Part shown: positions 47,798 through 55,219 of the stretch, piece after piece | Position numbering within the stretch: position 1 is the stretch's first letter | How the letters are laid out: each line of letters begins with the position of its first letter | NCBI GenBank assembly: GCA_017991595.1 | Contig: JAGOQJ010000002.1 | Coordinates: 1,386 to 65,385, forward strand | Reading direction: 5' to 3' | Length of the DNA stretch: 64,000 nt | Origin: Candidatus Didemnitutus sp. | GTDB lineage: Bacteria > Verrucomicrobiota > Verrucomicrobiia > Opitutales > Opitutaceae | Notes under the pieces: generated by a model | The model's input: the letters and a program-made list of their open reading frames with translations, nothing else | What the model was told of the DNA's origin: nothing | Database searches by the model: none | Made by a program: the position numbers and the translations under genes

Positions 47798-48472
47798 TTA
47801 GGTGCCACTCGTCGCCGCAACACGATCCTCGACGGTGCGCATGACGCGGTCGCATTCGCGGCGCAACGCCATCTCGGGATCGAGGCCCGCGAGCCGGCAC
47901 GCCGCGGCCAATTCGAACAGCGCACGCCCCGCGGCGGCCTCATCGAGTCCGGCGGCGCGACTGGCGATCGCCGCCGAGTTCACGATCCCTTCGGTGGGCA
48001 GGTTTTGTTTCGCGATGCGTTTCGCCACGTCCTCGGCGAACATCAGCGCGGGCAGGCGCGGCGGCAGTTGTTTGAACAACCGCGACTCGGCCTTGCCGCT
48101 CGCGGCTTTCTCCTGGGCCTTCACGCGCTCCCACACCTCGATCACTTGCGCGGAGGTCTCGGCCTGCGCGGCGCCGAACACGTGCGGGTGGCGGCGGACG
48201 AGCTTGTCGTTGATGTCGCGGGCGACGTCGTCGAAGTTGAACTCGCCCCGCTCCGCCGCGAGTTGGGCATGGAACACGACTTGCACCAGCACGTCGCCGA
48301 GTTCCTCCCGCATGTGCGGGAGGTCGTTCCGGTCGATCGTATCGAGCAGCTCGCTGCACTCGTCGATCAGGCAGCGCGCGAGGGTCTGGTGGGTTTGCTC
48401 GCGGTCCCAGGGGCAGCCGTCGGGGGCGCGGAGGCGCGCCAGCGTCTGGCGCAGGTCGTCGATGGCACTCAT
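47798..48472 (-). CDS. mazG: Nucleoside triphosphate pyrophosphohydrolase MazG
   Basis: The 224-residue all-alpha NTP hydrolase has LRAPDGCPWDREQTHQTL and EECSELLDTID-like and HMREELGDVLVQVVFHAQLA metal-binding blocks, then VRRHPHVFG and VWERVKAQEK. MazG removes abnormal NTPs. The MazG core ends near residue 225 (shorter than the 260 of E. coli). ATG 48472 gives MSAIDDLRQTL; the longer frame upstream is antisense to trpC. It is divergent from trpC with 90 bases between. Confidence 0.92.
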   Translation of the reverse strand: MSAIDDLRQTLARLRAPDGCPWDREQTHQTLARCLIDECSELLDTIDRNDLPHMREELGDVLVQVVFHAQLAAERGEFNFDDVARDINDKLVRRHPHVFGAAQAETSAQVIEVWERVKAQEKAASGKAESRLFKQLPPRLPALMFAEDVAKRIAKQNLPTEGIVNSAAIASRAAGLDEAAAGRALFELAAACRLAGLDPEMALRRECDRVMRTVEDRVAATSGT

Positions 48473-48562
48473 CGGGCTCACTTTCGGGGCGATTGTGCCG
48501 GTGACAAGAAACTTGTGGGTTGAACTGCCCGTCCGTTGGCCAATCCTTGCGAGCTTACCTCC

Positions 48563-49360
48563 ATGGACAAACTGGCCGAAATCATGGCGCACAAGCGGCA
48601 GGAAATCGCCGCCTTGGTGCGCCCGATCGCCGACGCCGAGCTGGCGCAGGCGCACGCCGCGCTGCCGCCCGTGCCGTCGTTCGCCGCCGCGTTGCGCCGG
48701 GGCGATGGTCGGCTGGCGATCATCTCGGAGATCAAGCGCCGTTCGCCTTCCGCCGGGGCCATCCGCGAGGATGTGCGCGCGCTCGACCAAGCCCGACGTT
48801 ACCGGGCCGCGGGCGCGGCGGCGCTCTCCATCCTCACCGACGAGCGTTACTTCGGCGGCCGGTTGTCCGACCTCGAGGAAGTCACGGCGCACTTCCGCGC
48901 GGAGCCGCCCGCGGTGCCCTGCCTGCGCAAGGATTTCATGGTGCACCCCGTGCAGGTGCTCCAAGCCCGCCAAGCCGGCGCGAGCGCGATCCTCATCATC
49001 GTGCGCGCGCTCACCGACGCCGAGATGGCGGCGCTCCACCGCGCCGCGCAAGCCGCCGGACTCGATGCGCTCTTCGAGATTCACGACGAGGCCGATCTCG
49101 ACCGTGCGCTGGCCCAGGACGCGCGGATCATCGGCGTCAACAACCGCGACCTCGCCATTTTCAAGACCGACCTGTCGCTCTCGGAGCGGCTCATCCCCCG
49201 CTTCCCTGCGCACGTGACCGCGGTGAGCGAGAGCGGCATCTTCACTGCGGCGGACGCGGCGCGCGTGCATGCCGCCGGCGCTCACGCCGTGCTCGTCGGC
49301 GAGGCGCTGATGCGGGCCGACGACCCCGCCGTCCTCATCCGCGAATTCCAAAACTCATGA
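48563..49360 (+). CDS. trpC: Indole-3-glycerol-phosphate synthase
   Basis: The 265-residue TIM barrel closes the indole ring in tryptophan synthesis. Key blocks are IISEIKRRSPSAGAI (catalytic Lys), LTDERYFGG, CLRKDFMVHPVQV, IGVNNRDL and VSESGIF, in family order. ATG 48563 was chosen over an upstream in-frame codon at 48536 because it gives MDKLAEIMAHKRQEI. No other trp genes are adjacent. The stop overlaps the next start (ATGA). Confidence 0.96.
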   Translation: MDKLAEIMAHKRQEIAALVRPIADAELAQAHAALPPVPSFAAALRRGDGRLAIISEIKRRSPSAGAIREDVRALDQARRYRAAGAAALSILTDERYFGGRLSDLEEVTAHFRAEPPAVPCLRKDFMVHPVQVLQARQAGASAILIIVRALTDAEMAALHRAAQAAGLDALFEIHDEADLDRALAQDARIIGVNNRDLAIFKTDLSLSERLIPRFPAHVTAVSESGIFTAADAARVHAAGAHAVLVGEALMRADDPAVLIREFQNS

Positions 49361-49782
49361 CCGCGCAACTCACTCCCTCCGATCCCCGCGTCACCGTCGG
49401 TGGCCTGCTCTATTTCGGCCGCATGGTCGACAAGATCCGCAAGCACGCCCGCGGCGGGTTGCGCGCTGATTTTCACGCCAACCTCGGCAAGGGCATGGAC
49501 GCCCGGATGTGCAATTTCCTGCATGTCGGCTACGAAGCCCTGAAGGCCGAAGTGCTCGCCGGCGCCACGGACGCGCAAGCCTTGGAGTGGTGCTACGCGC
49601 ACGGCCATCGGTTGAGCGACGATGACATCGTCATCTGGAATGACTTCCTCGCCAAGCGCGGCGACCGCGACGCCTCCACGCCGATCCTCGAGAAATACAA
49701 GGCCGAGGCGGGATTCGCCAGCCGCACCGATGTGCGAACCTTCCTCGAGTTCTGGGCGATCGACGAAGGCCGCACCCCCTGA
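49357..49782 (+). CDS. DUF5069 family protein
   Basis: The 141-residue protein opens PRVTVGGLLYFGRMVDKIRK, the DUF5069 signature (gG-x-L-x-R-M-x-DK), and continues with a compact helical domain (FLHVGYEALKAEVLAGATDA). No enzymatic motif is known. It is coupled by ATGA to trpC and lies 2 bases before rsmA, so it is made together with a tryptophan enzyme and an rRNA methylase; no shared function is obvious. Confidence 0.8.
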   Translation: MTAQLTPSDPRVTVGGLLYFGRMVDKIRKHARGGLRADFHANLGKGMDARMCNFLHVGYEALKAEVLAGATDAQALEWCYAHGHRLSDDDIVIWNDFLAKRGDRDASTPILEKYKAEAGFASRTDVRTFLEFWAIDEGRTP

Positions 49783-49784
49783 GC

Positions 49785-50609
49785 ATGCCGCTGACGCTCA
49801 CCGGCACCCGTGAGTTGCTTGTCCGCCTCGGTCATTCGCCGAAGCGTTTTCTCGGTCAGAATTATCTCATCGACGGCAACATCGTCCGCAAATCCGTCGA
49901 ACTCGGCGCCGTCGCGCCCGGCGAGACGGTCGTCGAGATCGGCCCGGGCCTCGGCACGCTGACCTCCGCGCTGCTGGCGGCCGGCGCCAGCGTCTGGGCG
50001 GTGGAGAAGGACGCCACCATGGCCGCGCACCTGCGCGCAACGCTCGCCACGGAGCACCCCGGACGCCTCCACCTGATTGAGGAGGATGCCGTCGCCCACC
50101 CAATCGCCGACCTGCCCGCGGAGCGCACGGCGGCCTTCAAGATCGTCGCCAATCTCCCCTACGCGATCTCCACGCCGTGGATGGATGCCGTGCTCGGCGG
50201 ACCGCTCCCGCAGCGCATGGTGCTCATGCTGCAGCAGGAGGCGGCGCAACGTTACGTCGCCGAGCCGGGCACGAAGCAGTTTGGAGCCATCTCCATCTTC
50301 GTTCAGTCCGCCTTCCTTGCGGAGCGCGGGCACAAGGTTCCGGCCTCGTGTTTTTATCCGGCGCCGGACGTGGAGTCCTGCCTGCTCAACCTCGTGCGCC
50401 GGCCCGAGCCCTTCGTCTTCGCCCCGGCGGTCAAGCGGCTCATCCGCGAATGTTTTCAACAACGCCGCAAACAGATCGGCGCGCTGCTCCGCCACAAGTT
50501 GCCCGACGGCGGCGCCGGCTGGATCGCCGGGCTCGCTGCGGTCGGCCTCGATGCGCGTGCCCGTCCCGAGGAGATCCCGGTCGCCCAGTGGCAGGTGCTC
50601 CAAACTTGA
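49785..50609 (+). CDS. rsmA: 16S rRNA dimethyladenosine transferase RsmA/KsgA
   Basis: The 274-residue Rossmann methylase dimethylates two adjacent adenines at the 3' end of 16S rRNA. HSPKRFLGQNYLIDGNI, the SAM loop VVEIGPGLGTLTSALL, EEDAV, the catalytic NLPYAIS and the C-terminal PDVESCLLNLVR and RRKQIGALLR blocks are all present. It begins 2 bases after DUF5069. Confidence 0.96.
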   Translation: MPLTLTGTRELLVRLGHSPKRFLGQNYLIDGNIVRKSVELGAVAPGETVVEIGPGLGTLTSALLAAGASVWAVEKDATMAAHLRATLATEHPGRLHLIEEDAVAHPIADLPAERTAAFKIVANLPYAISTPWMDAVLGGPLPQRMVLMLQQEAAQRYVAEPGTKQFGAISIFVQSAFLAERGHKVPASCFYPAPDVESCLLNLVRRPEPFVFAPAVKRLIRECFQQRRKQIGALLRHKLPDGGAGWIAGLAAVGLDARARPEEIPVAQWQVLQT

Positions 50610-50673
50610 TTCGGGCCACCTGCGCCCGCGCTTGAAAAGCCTGCGTCGACCCGCAACGTTGTCCCGATTCCCC

Positions 50674-51384
50674 ATGCGCCTTCTGTCTGCCGCCGTCCTG
50701 CTCTGTGCCGCGCTCTGCACCGGTGCGCAGGCACAGGAAGGCCCGGCGGCGACACCGGCTCCAGCTGCGCCGGTTCCGACGCTCTACGGGCAGGAGAAAA
50801 ACGGTTTCTACACCGCGCCGGAGAAACGCTTCCGCGTGGCGATCCCGGTGCTGCCTGAGCTCGGTGGCCAGGTCCACGACACGCCCAACGTGGTCACGTT
50901 CGACGACGACGTCAGCGTGCACGCCAGCATCGCCTGCTTCCCGCTCGACCTTTCGCAGCGCTGGGAACTCGAGACGCGCGGCCGTCGCGATTACCTCGCC
51001 TATTTCTACGCCAGCTTCGTATTTTCCGAGTTCGAGCGGCGCTATCCCGGCGCGGCGAACGAGCCCAGTCTCTACACCGCCGAGCTCAAGGACGGTGCGC
51101 TCTTTGTCTTTACGCTGCTGCCCGGCGGTTCCTCCTTCGCCGCCCGCAGCCAGGTCGTGCCTGCTCCCGCCGATGCGCCGCTCGTCGCCAAGCGCGGCAC
51201 GCTGCTCTTCGTCGAGCGCGACTGCATCTTCATCCTCAGCCTCGAACTCGCCGAGCGCATCACGCAACGCTCCACCTTCGAGAAGACCACCGTGCAGGAA
51301 AACGAGCTGCTTCGCGAACGCCTGCTCGAACTCGTGCAGCGCATGCAGATCCCCGCTCCTCAGGCGCCCGCGCGCCGTCCCTGA
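50674..51384 (+). CDS. Exported protein of unknown function
   Basis: The 236-residue protein has a signal peptide (MRLLSAAVLLCAALCTGAQA). The mature part is a mixed alpha/beta domain (FRVAIPVLPELGGQVHDTPN; RRDYLAYFYASFVFSEFERR; GTLLFVERDCIFILSLELAE) with no recognised motif and a Pro/Ala-rich end. The upstream part of its frame is within rsmA and not real. It lies 10 bases before the exported oligopeptidase gene, suggesting co-expression. Confidence 0.65.
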   Translation: MRLLSAAVLLCAALCTGAQAQEGPAATPAPAAPVPTLYGQEKNGFYTAPEKRFRVAIPVLPELGGQVHDTPNVVTFDDDVSVHASIACFPLDLSQRWELETRGRRDYLAYFYASFVFSEFERRYPGAANEPSLYTAELKDGALFVFTLLPGGSSFAARSQVVPAPADAPLVAKRGTLLFVERDCIFILSLELAERITQRSTFEKTTVQENELLRERLLELVQRMQIPAPQAPARRP

Positions 51385-51394
51385 AAATTTTCCC

Positions 51395-53512
51395 ATGAAA
51401 CTCCCCGCCTTCCTGTTTCTGACTATGTGTGCCGCCTCCGTCGCCTTGGCCAATTTCGACCTCAACGCCACCCGCGCTCCGGCGCCGGAGAAGCGCCCGA
51501 AGGATGTCACCGTCCACGAGGACAAGCGCATCGACGACTACTTCTGGCTGCGCGAGAAGGAGAATCCCGAGGTCCGCACCTACCTCGAGCAGGAGAACGC
51601 CTACACCGAGTCCGTGCTCGCGCCCGCGAAGGAGCTGCGCGCCCGCCTCTTCACCGAGATGCGCGGCCGCATCCAGGAGGACGACACCGGCGCGAAGGTG
51701 CCCTTCCGCGGCTGGCTCTACTACACCCGCACCGAGAAGGACCGCCAATATCCCATCTATTGCCGCATCGCCGACCAAGCCGGCGCGCAGGAGGAAATTC
51801 TCCTCGACCTCAACCGCCTCGGTGAGGGCAAGCCCTACGTCGCCATCGGCCATTACCGCGTGAGCGACGACGGTGCCCGACTCGCCTACTCGATCGATTG
51901 GACCGGCTACCGCCAATACGAGGTCTTCGTCATGGACCTCGCCACGAAGGAACTCGTCCCGCAGCAGATCGGCAAGGTCTCCGATCTCGAGTGGGGCGCT
52001 GGCCACGACGTGCTCTACTACGTCACCGAGAACGAGTCCAAGCGCTCCGACAAGCTCCACCGCTACACGCTCAGCACCGGCGAACACGAACTCCTCCGCG
52101 AGGAGAAGGACGAACTCTTCAACATCGACGTCACCAAATCGCGCGACGGACGCTGGCTCTTCAGCACCGCCGTGAGCAAGGTCACTGCCGATGTGCACGC
52201 GCTGCCCGCCGACCAGCACCGCGGCGCGTTCCAGCCGCTGCTGCCGCGCCGTGAGAACATTCGCACCTTCGCCGACCACCACGAGGGCAAATTCTACTTC
52301 CTGACCAACGACGCCGCGAAGAACTTCCGCCTCGTCCGCGCCCCGGTCGACCAACCCGCGGCCTGGGAGGAAGTCATCCCGCACAACCCCGCGGTGAAAC
52401 TCGAAAGCATCGACGTCTTCGCCCGCTATCTCGTCCTCGAGGAACGCGAGGAAGGTCTGCCGCACCTGCGCGCGTTTCACTTCGCCAGCGGCAAGTCCGA
52501 GCGTCTCGCCATGCCCGAGGCGGCTTACGAAGTCTCGCTCGCCTCTAATTGGGAATACGACACCGACCGCGTGCGCTTCAGCTACCAGTCGATGGTGCGC
52601 CCGGCCTCCACGTTTTCCACCGATCTCGCCACCGGCGAGCGCACGCTGATCAAGCAGCAGGCCGTGCTCGGCGGCTTCGATCCCGCGAATTACCGCGCCG
52701 AGCGCGTCTGGGCCACCGCGCGCGACGGCACGAAAATCCCGCTCTCCATCGTTTACCGCGCCGACGTCGACCGCACGCGGCCGCAGCCGTTCTGGCTCTA
52801 CGGTTATGGCTCCTACGGCGTCAGCATGCCGATCACCTTCAGTTCGAACCGCCTCAGCCTGCTCGATCGCGGCGTCATTTTCGCCATCGCGCACATCCGC
52901 GGCGGCGGCGAACTCGGCGAGGAATGGCGCGAGGCCGGCCGCATGGAAAAGAAGATGACCACGTTCAACGATTTCGTCGATTGCGCCCAGTGGCTGGTGG
53001 ACCAGAAGTGGACGACGCCGTCGCAACTCGTCACCTCCGGCGGCAGTGCCGGCGGTCTCCTCATGGGTGCCGTGCTCAACCAGCGCCCCGAGCTCTTCCG
53101 CGCCGCCCTCGTCGTCGTGCCCTTTGTCGATGTGCTCAACACCATGCTCGACGACACCCTGCCGCTCACCACGGAGGAATACGTCGAATGGGGCAACCCG
53201 AACGTGCGCGAGGAATACTTCTGGATGCGCGCCTACAGCCCCTACGACAACCTCAAGCCCGCGCGCTACCCGCACGTGATGGTCAACGTCTCCTTCTACG
53301 ACAGCCAGGTGCCGTATTGGGAAGGCGCCAAGTATCTCGCCAAGCTGCGCGACGTGAACCAGGCCCCGGATCGCGCGCTGCTGCTGCGCACGCTCTTTGG
53401 CGCCGGACACGGCGGCGCTGCCGGACGCTACGACGCGTTGCACGATGTCGCGCGCGACTACGCGTTCTTCCTCAGCTCCCTCGGTCTGGCCGAGCCGGCC
53501 GCCGCGAAGTAA
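51395..53512 (+). CDS. Oligopeptidase B-like prolyl oligopeptidase (S9A), exported
   Basis: The 705-residue protein has a signal peptide (MKLPAFLFLTMCAASVALA), which cytosolic OpB lacks. An N-terminal seven-bladed propeller (about 30-430) follows, then the alpha/beta-hydrolase domain: LYGYGSYGVSMPITFSSNRL, IAHIRGGGELGEEW, nucleophile Ser in VTSGGSAGGLLMG, Asp in FYDSQVPYWEG and His in LFGAGHGGAAGR. The enzyme cleaves short peptides, in OpB after Arg/Lys. Position in an exported set supports periplasmic peptide digestion. Confidence 0.92.
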   Translation: MKLPAFLFLTMCAASVALANFDLNATRAPAPEKRPKDVTVHEDKRIDDYFWLREKENPEVRTYLEQENAYTESVLAPAKELRARLFTEMRGRIQEDDTGAKVPFRGWLYYTRTEKDRQYPIYCRIADQAGAQEEILLDLNRLGEGKPYVAIGHYRVSDDGARLAYSIDWTGYRQYEVFVMDLATKELVPQQIGKVSDLEWGAGHDVLYYVTENESKRSDKLHRYTLSTGEHELLREEKDELFNIDVTKSRDGRWLFSTAVSKVTADVHALPADQHRGAFQPLLPRRENIRTFADHHEGKFYFLTNDAAKNFRLVRAPVDQPAAWEEVIPHNPAVKLESIDVFARYLVLEEREEGLPHLRAFHFASGKSERLAMPEAAYEVSLASNWEYDTDRVRFSYQSMVRPASTFSTDLATGERTLIKQQAVLGGFDPANYRAERVWATARDGTKIPLSIVYRADVDRTRPQPFWLYGYGSYGVSMPITFSSNRLSLLDRGVIFAIAHIRGGGELGEEWREAGRMEKKMTTFNDFVDCAQWLVDQKWTTPSQLVTSGGSAGGLLMGAVLNQRPELFRAALVVVPFVDVLNTMLDDTLPLTTEEYVEWGNPNVREEYFWMRAYSPYDNLKPARYPHVMVNVSFYDSQVPYWEGAKYLAKLRDVNQAPDRALLLRTLFGAGHGGAAGRYDALHDVARDYAFFLSSLGLAEPAAAK

Positions 53513-53523
53513 CCCGCGTCCTC

Positions 53524-54606
53524 ATGCTCCGCGTCCTGCTCCTCGCGTCCACCCTCGCAGCTGCGCTCACCGCCAGCGCGCAAGCCACTCCCGCCGCCCC
53601 CACTCCGCCCATGCGTCCCTACGGCCTCGTTCTGCACGGCGGCGCCGGTGTCATCCAGCGCGAGCAGATGACTCCTGAGCGCGAAGCCGAATACCGCGCC
53701 AAGCTCGCCGAGGCGATCGCCGCCGGCTACGCCGTGCTCGAGCGCGGCGGCCCGGCGCTCGACGCCGTCATCGCGACGGTGAACGTTCTCGAGGATTCGC
53801 CCCTCTTCAACGCTGGCAAGGGCGCCGTGTTCAACGCCGATGGCATCTGCGAACTCGACGCCTCCATCATGGACGGCGCGACGCAGCGCGCGGGCGCCAT
53901 CGCCGGCGTTCGCCATATCCGCAACCCCATCAACCTCGCGCGCGACGTGATGGAGAAATCGCCACACGTGTTGCTCATCGGCGAAGGCGCGGAAAAATTC
54001 GCCTGGTCCCTCGGCTACGAGCGCGTCGAGAACGCGTATTTCCACACCGAGTTTCGCCGCCGCCAGCTCGAGCGCGCCAAGCAGCGCGAGCAGAATCCCG
54101 AGCGCCACAGCGCATCCGCGCCGACCGACCTCAGCACGCCGGGCGTGAGTGACGAGGCCTGGTTCTCCCGCGAGCAGAAGTATGGCACCGTCGGCTGCGT
54201 CGCGCTCGACCGCCAGGGCAACCTCGCCGCCGGCACCTCGACCGGAGGCATGACCAACAAGAAATTCGGCCGCGTCGGCGACGTGCCGGTCATCGGGGCC
54301 GGCACCTACGCGCACAACGCCACCTGCGCGATCAGCGCCACCGGCTGGGGCGAGTTCTTTATTCGCGCCACCGTCGCGCACGACATCGCCGCGCAGATGG
54401 AATACGCCGGCCGTGATCTCAACTCGGCCGCCGCCGCGACGCTGGCCAAGGTCGCCGCGCTCGGCGGCGATGGCGGTGTCATCGGCCTCGATCGCAACGG
54501 CAACGTCATGATGGATTTCAACTCCGCCGGCATGTATCGCGCTTACAGGCTTTCGCACCGCCCCGACGCCGTCGTGGCCATCTACGGTCACGAACCCCGC
54601 CGCTGA
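53524..54606 (+). CDS. Isoaspartyl peptidase/L-asparaginase (Ntn hydrolase), exported
   Basis: The 360-residue protein has a signal peptide (MLRVLLLASTLAAALTASAQ). The N-terminal half includes LVLHGGAGVI and FNAGKGAVFNADG. The autoprocessing Thr nucleophile lies in KYGTVGCVALD, followed by GTSTGGMTNKKFGRVGD and GAGTYAHN. The precursor cleaves itself before this Thr to form the alpha/beta heterodimer. It hydrolyses beta-aspartyl dipeptides and asparagine. It starts 11 bases after the oligopeptidase gene, so the two exported hydrolases likely work together on peptides. Confidence 0.92.
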   Translation: MLRVLLLASTLAAALTASAQATPAAPTPPMRPYGLVLHGGAGVIQREQMTPEREAEYRAKLAEAIAAGYAVLERGGPALDAVIATVNVLEDSPLFNAGKGAVFNADGICELDASIMDGATQRAGAIAGVRHIRNPINLARDVMEKSPHVLLIGEGAEKFAWSLGYERVENAYFHTEFRRRQLERAKQREQNPERHSASAPTDLSTPGVSDEAWFSREQKYGTVGCVALDRQGNLAAGTSTGGMTNKKFGRVGDVPVIGAGTYAHNATCAISATGWGEFFIRATVAHDIAAQMEYAGRDLNSAAAATLAKVAALGGDGGVIGLDRNGNVMMDFNSAGMYRAYRLSHRPDAVVAIYGHEPRR

Positions 54607-54616
54607 ACCCCCGCGC

Positions 54617-55099
54617 ATGCATACCAAACGCGAATTGCTCCAGCAGATCATCTCCACCCTCTCCGCCGAAGTGGAGCTGCTCACCACCGCCGCCCTCGCT
54701 ACTCATGCCGAGGCCACCGACGACGAGAACAAGGCCGAGGACAAATACGACACGCGCGGACTCGAGGCTTCCTACCTCGCACACGGCCAATCCAAGGCCG
54801 CCGAGGAAGCCGCCCAGGCCGTCGCGCAATTCCGCGCGCTGCCCGTGCGTGATTTCGCCGCCACCGAGCCCATCAGCCTCGGCGCGCTCGTGCAGGTCGA
54901 GAGCCGCGGTCAGCCGGCCTATTATCTTCTCGGCCCGCGCGCCGGCGGCACCGAAGTCACCCACGGCGACAAGACCGTCATGGTCGTCACCCCGCAATCC
55001 CCGCTCGGTCGCCAGCTCGTGGGCAAGCGGCTCGGCGACCTGCTGCAGCTCGACGTCGGCGGCCGCAAGACCGAAGCACGCATCGCTGCGTTGGCCTGA
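54617..55099 (+). CDS. GreA/GreB-type transcription factor-like protein
   Basis: The 160-residue protein has an N-terminal helical part with an acidic patch (ATDDENKAEDKYDTRGLEAS) and a C-terminal FKBP-like domain of the Gre type (ISLGALVQVESRGQPAYYLL; VMVVTPQSPLGRQLVGKRLG). The coiled coil is shorter and differently placed than in GreA, so it may be a Gre-related factor that binds the polymerase secondary channel with another effect. It lies 10 bases after the peptidase gene and 120 bases before tex. Confidence 0.7.
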   Translation: MHTKRELLQQIISTLSAEVELLTTAALATHAEATDDENKAEDKYDTRGLEASYLAHGQSKAAEEAAQAVAQFRALPVRDFAATEPISLGALVQVESRGQPAYYLLGPRAGGTEVTHGDKTVMVVTPQSPLGRQLVGKRLGDLLQLDVGGRKTEARIAALA

Positions 55100-55219
55100 T
55101 CGGCGCGCCGCTCGTCGCTTCGCGCTTCCGGTCCCGCGCATTGACGGCGCAACGATTTTGCCTGTCCGCATGTTTCCCCTTGCCGGACGATTTTCACGCG
55201 CTGGACTCGACGCTTTTCC

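Noticed and set aside
51260..53443. 727-codon frame antisense to the oligopeptidase gene
   Set aside because: Shadow of a gene with a complete catalytic triad.
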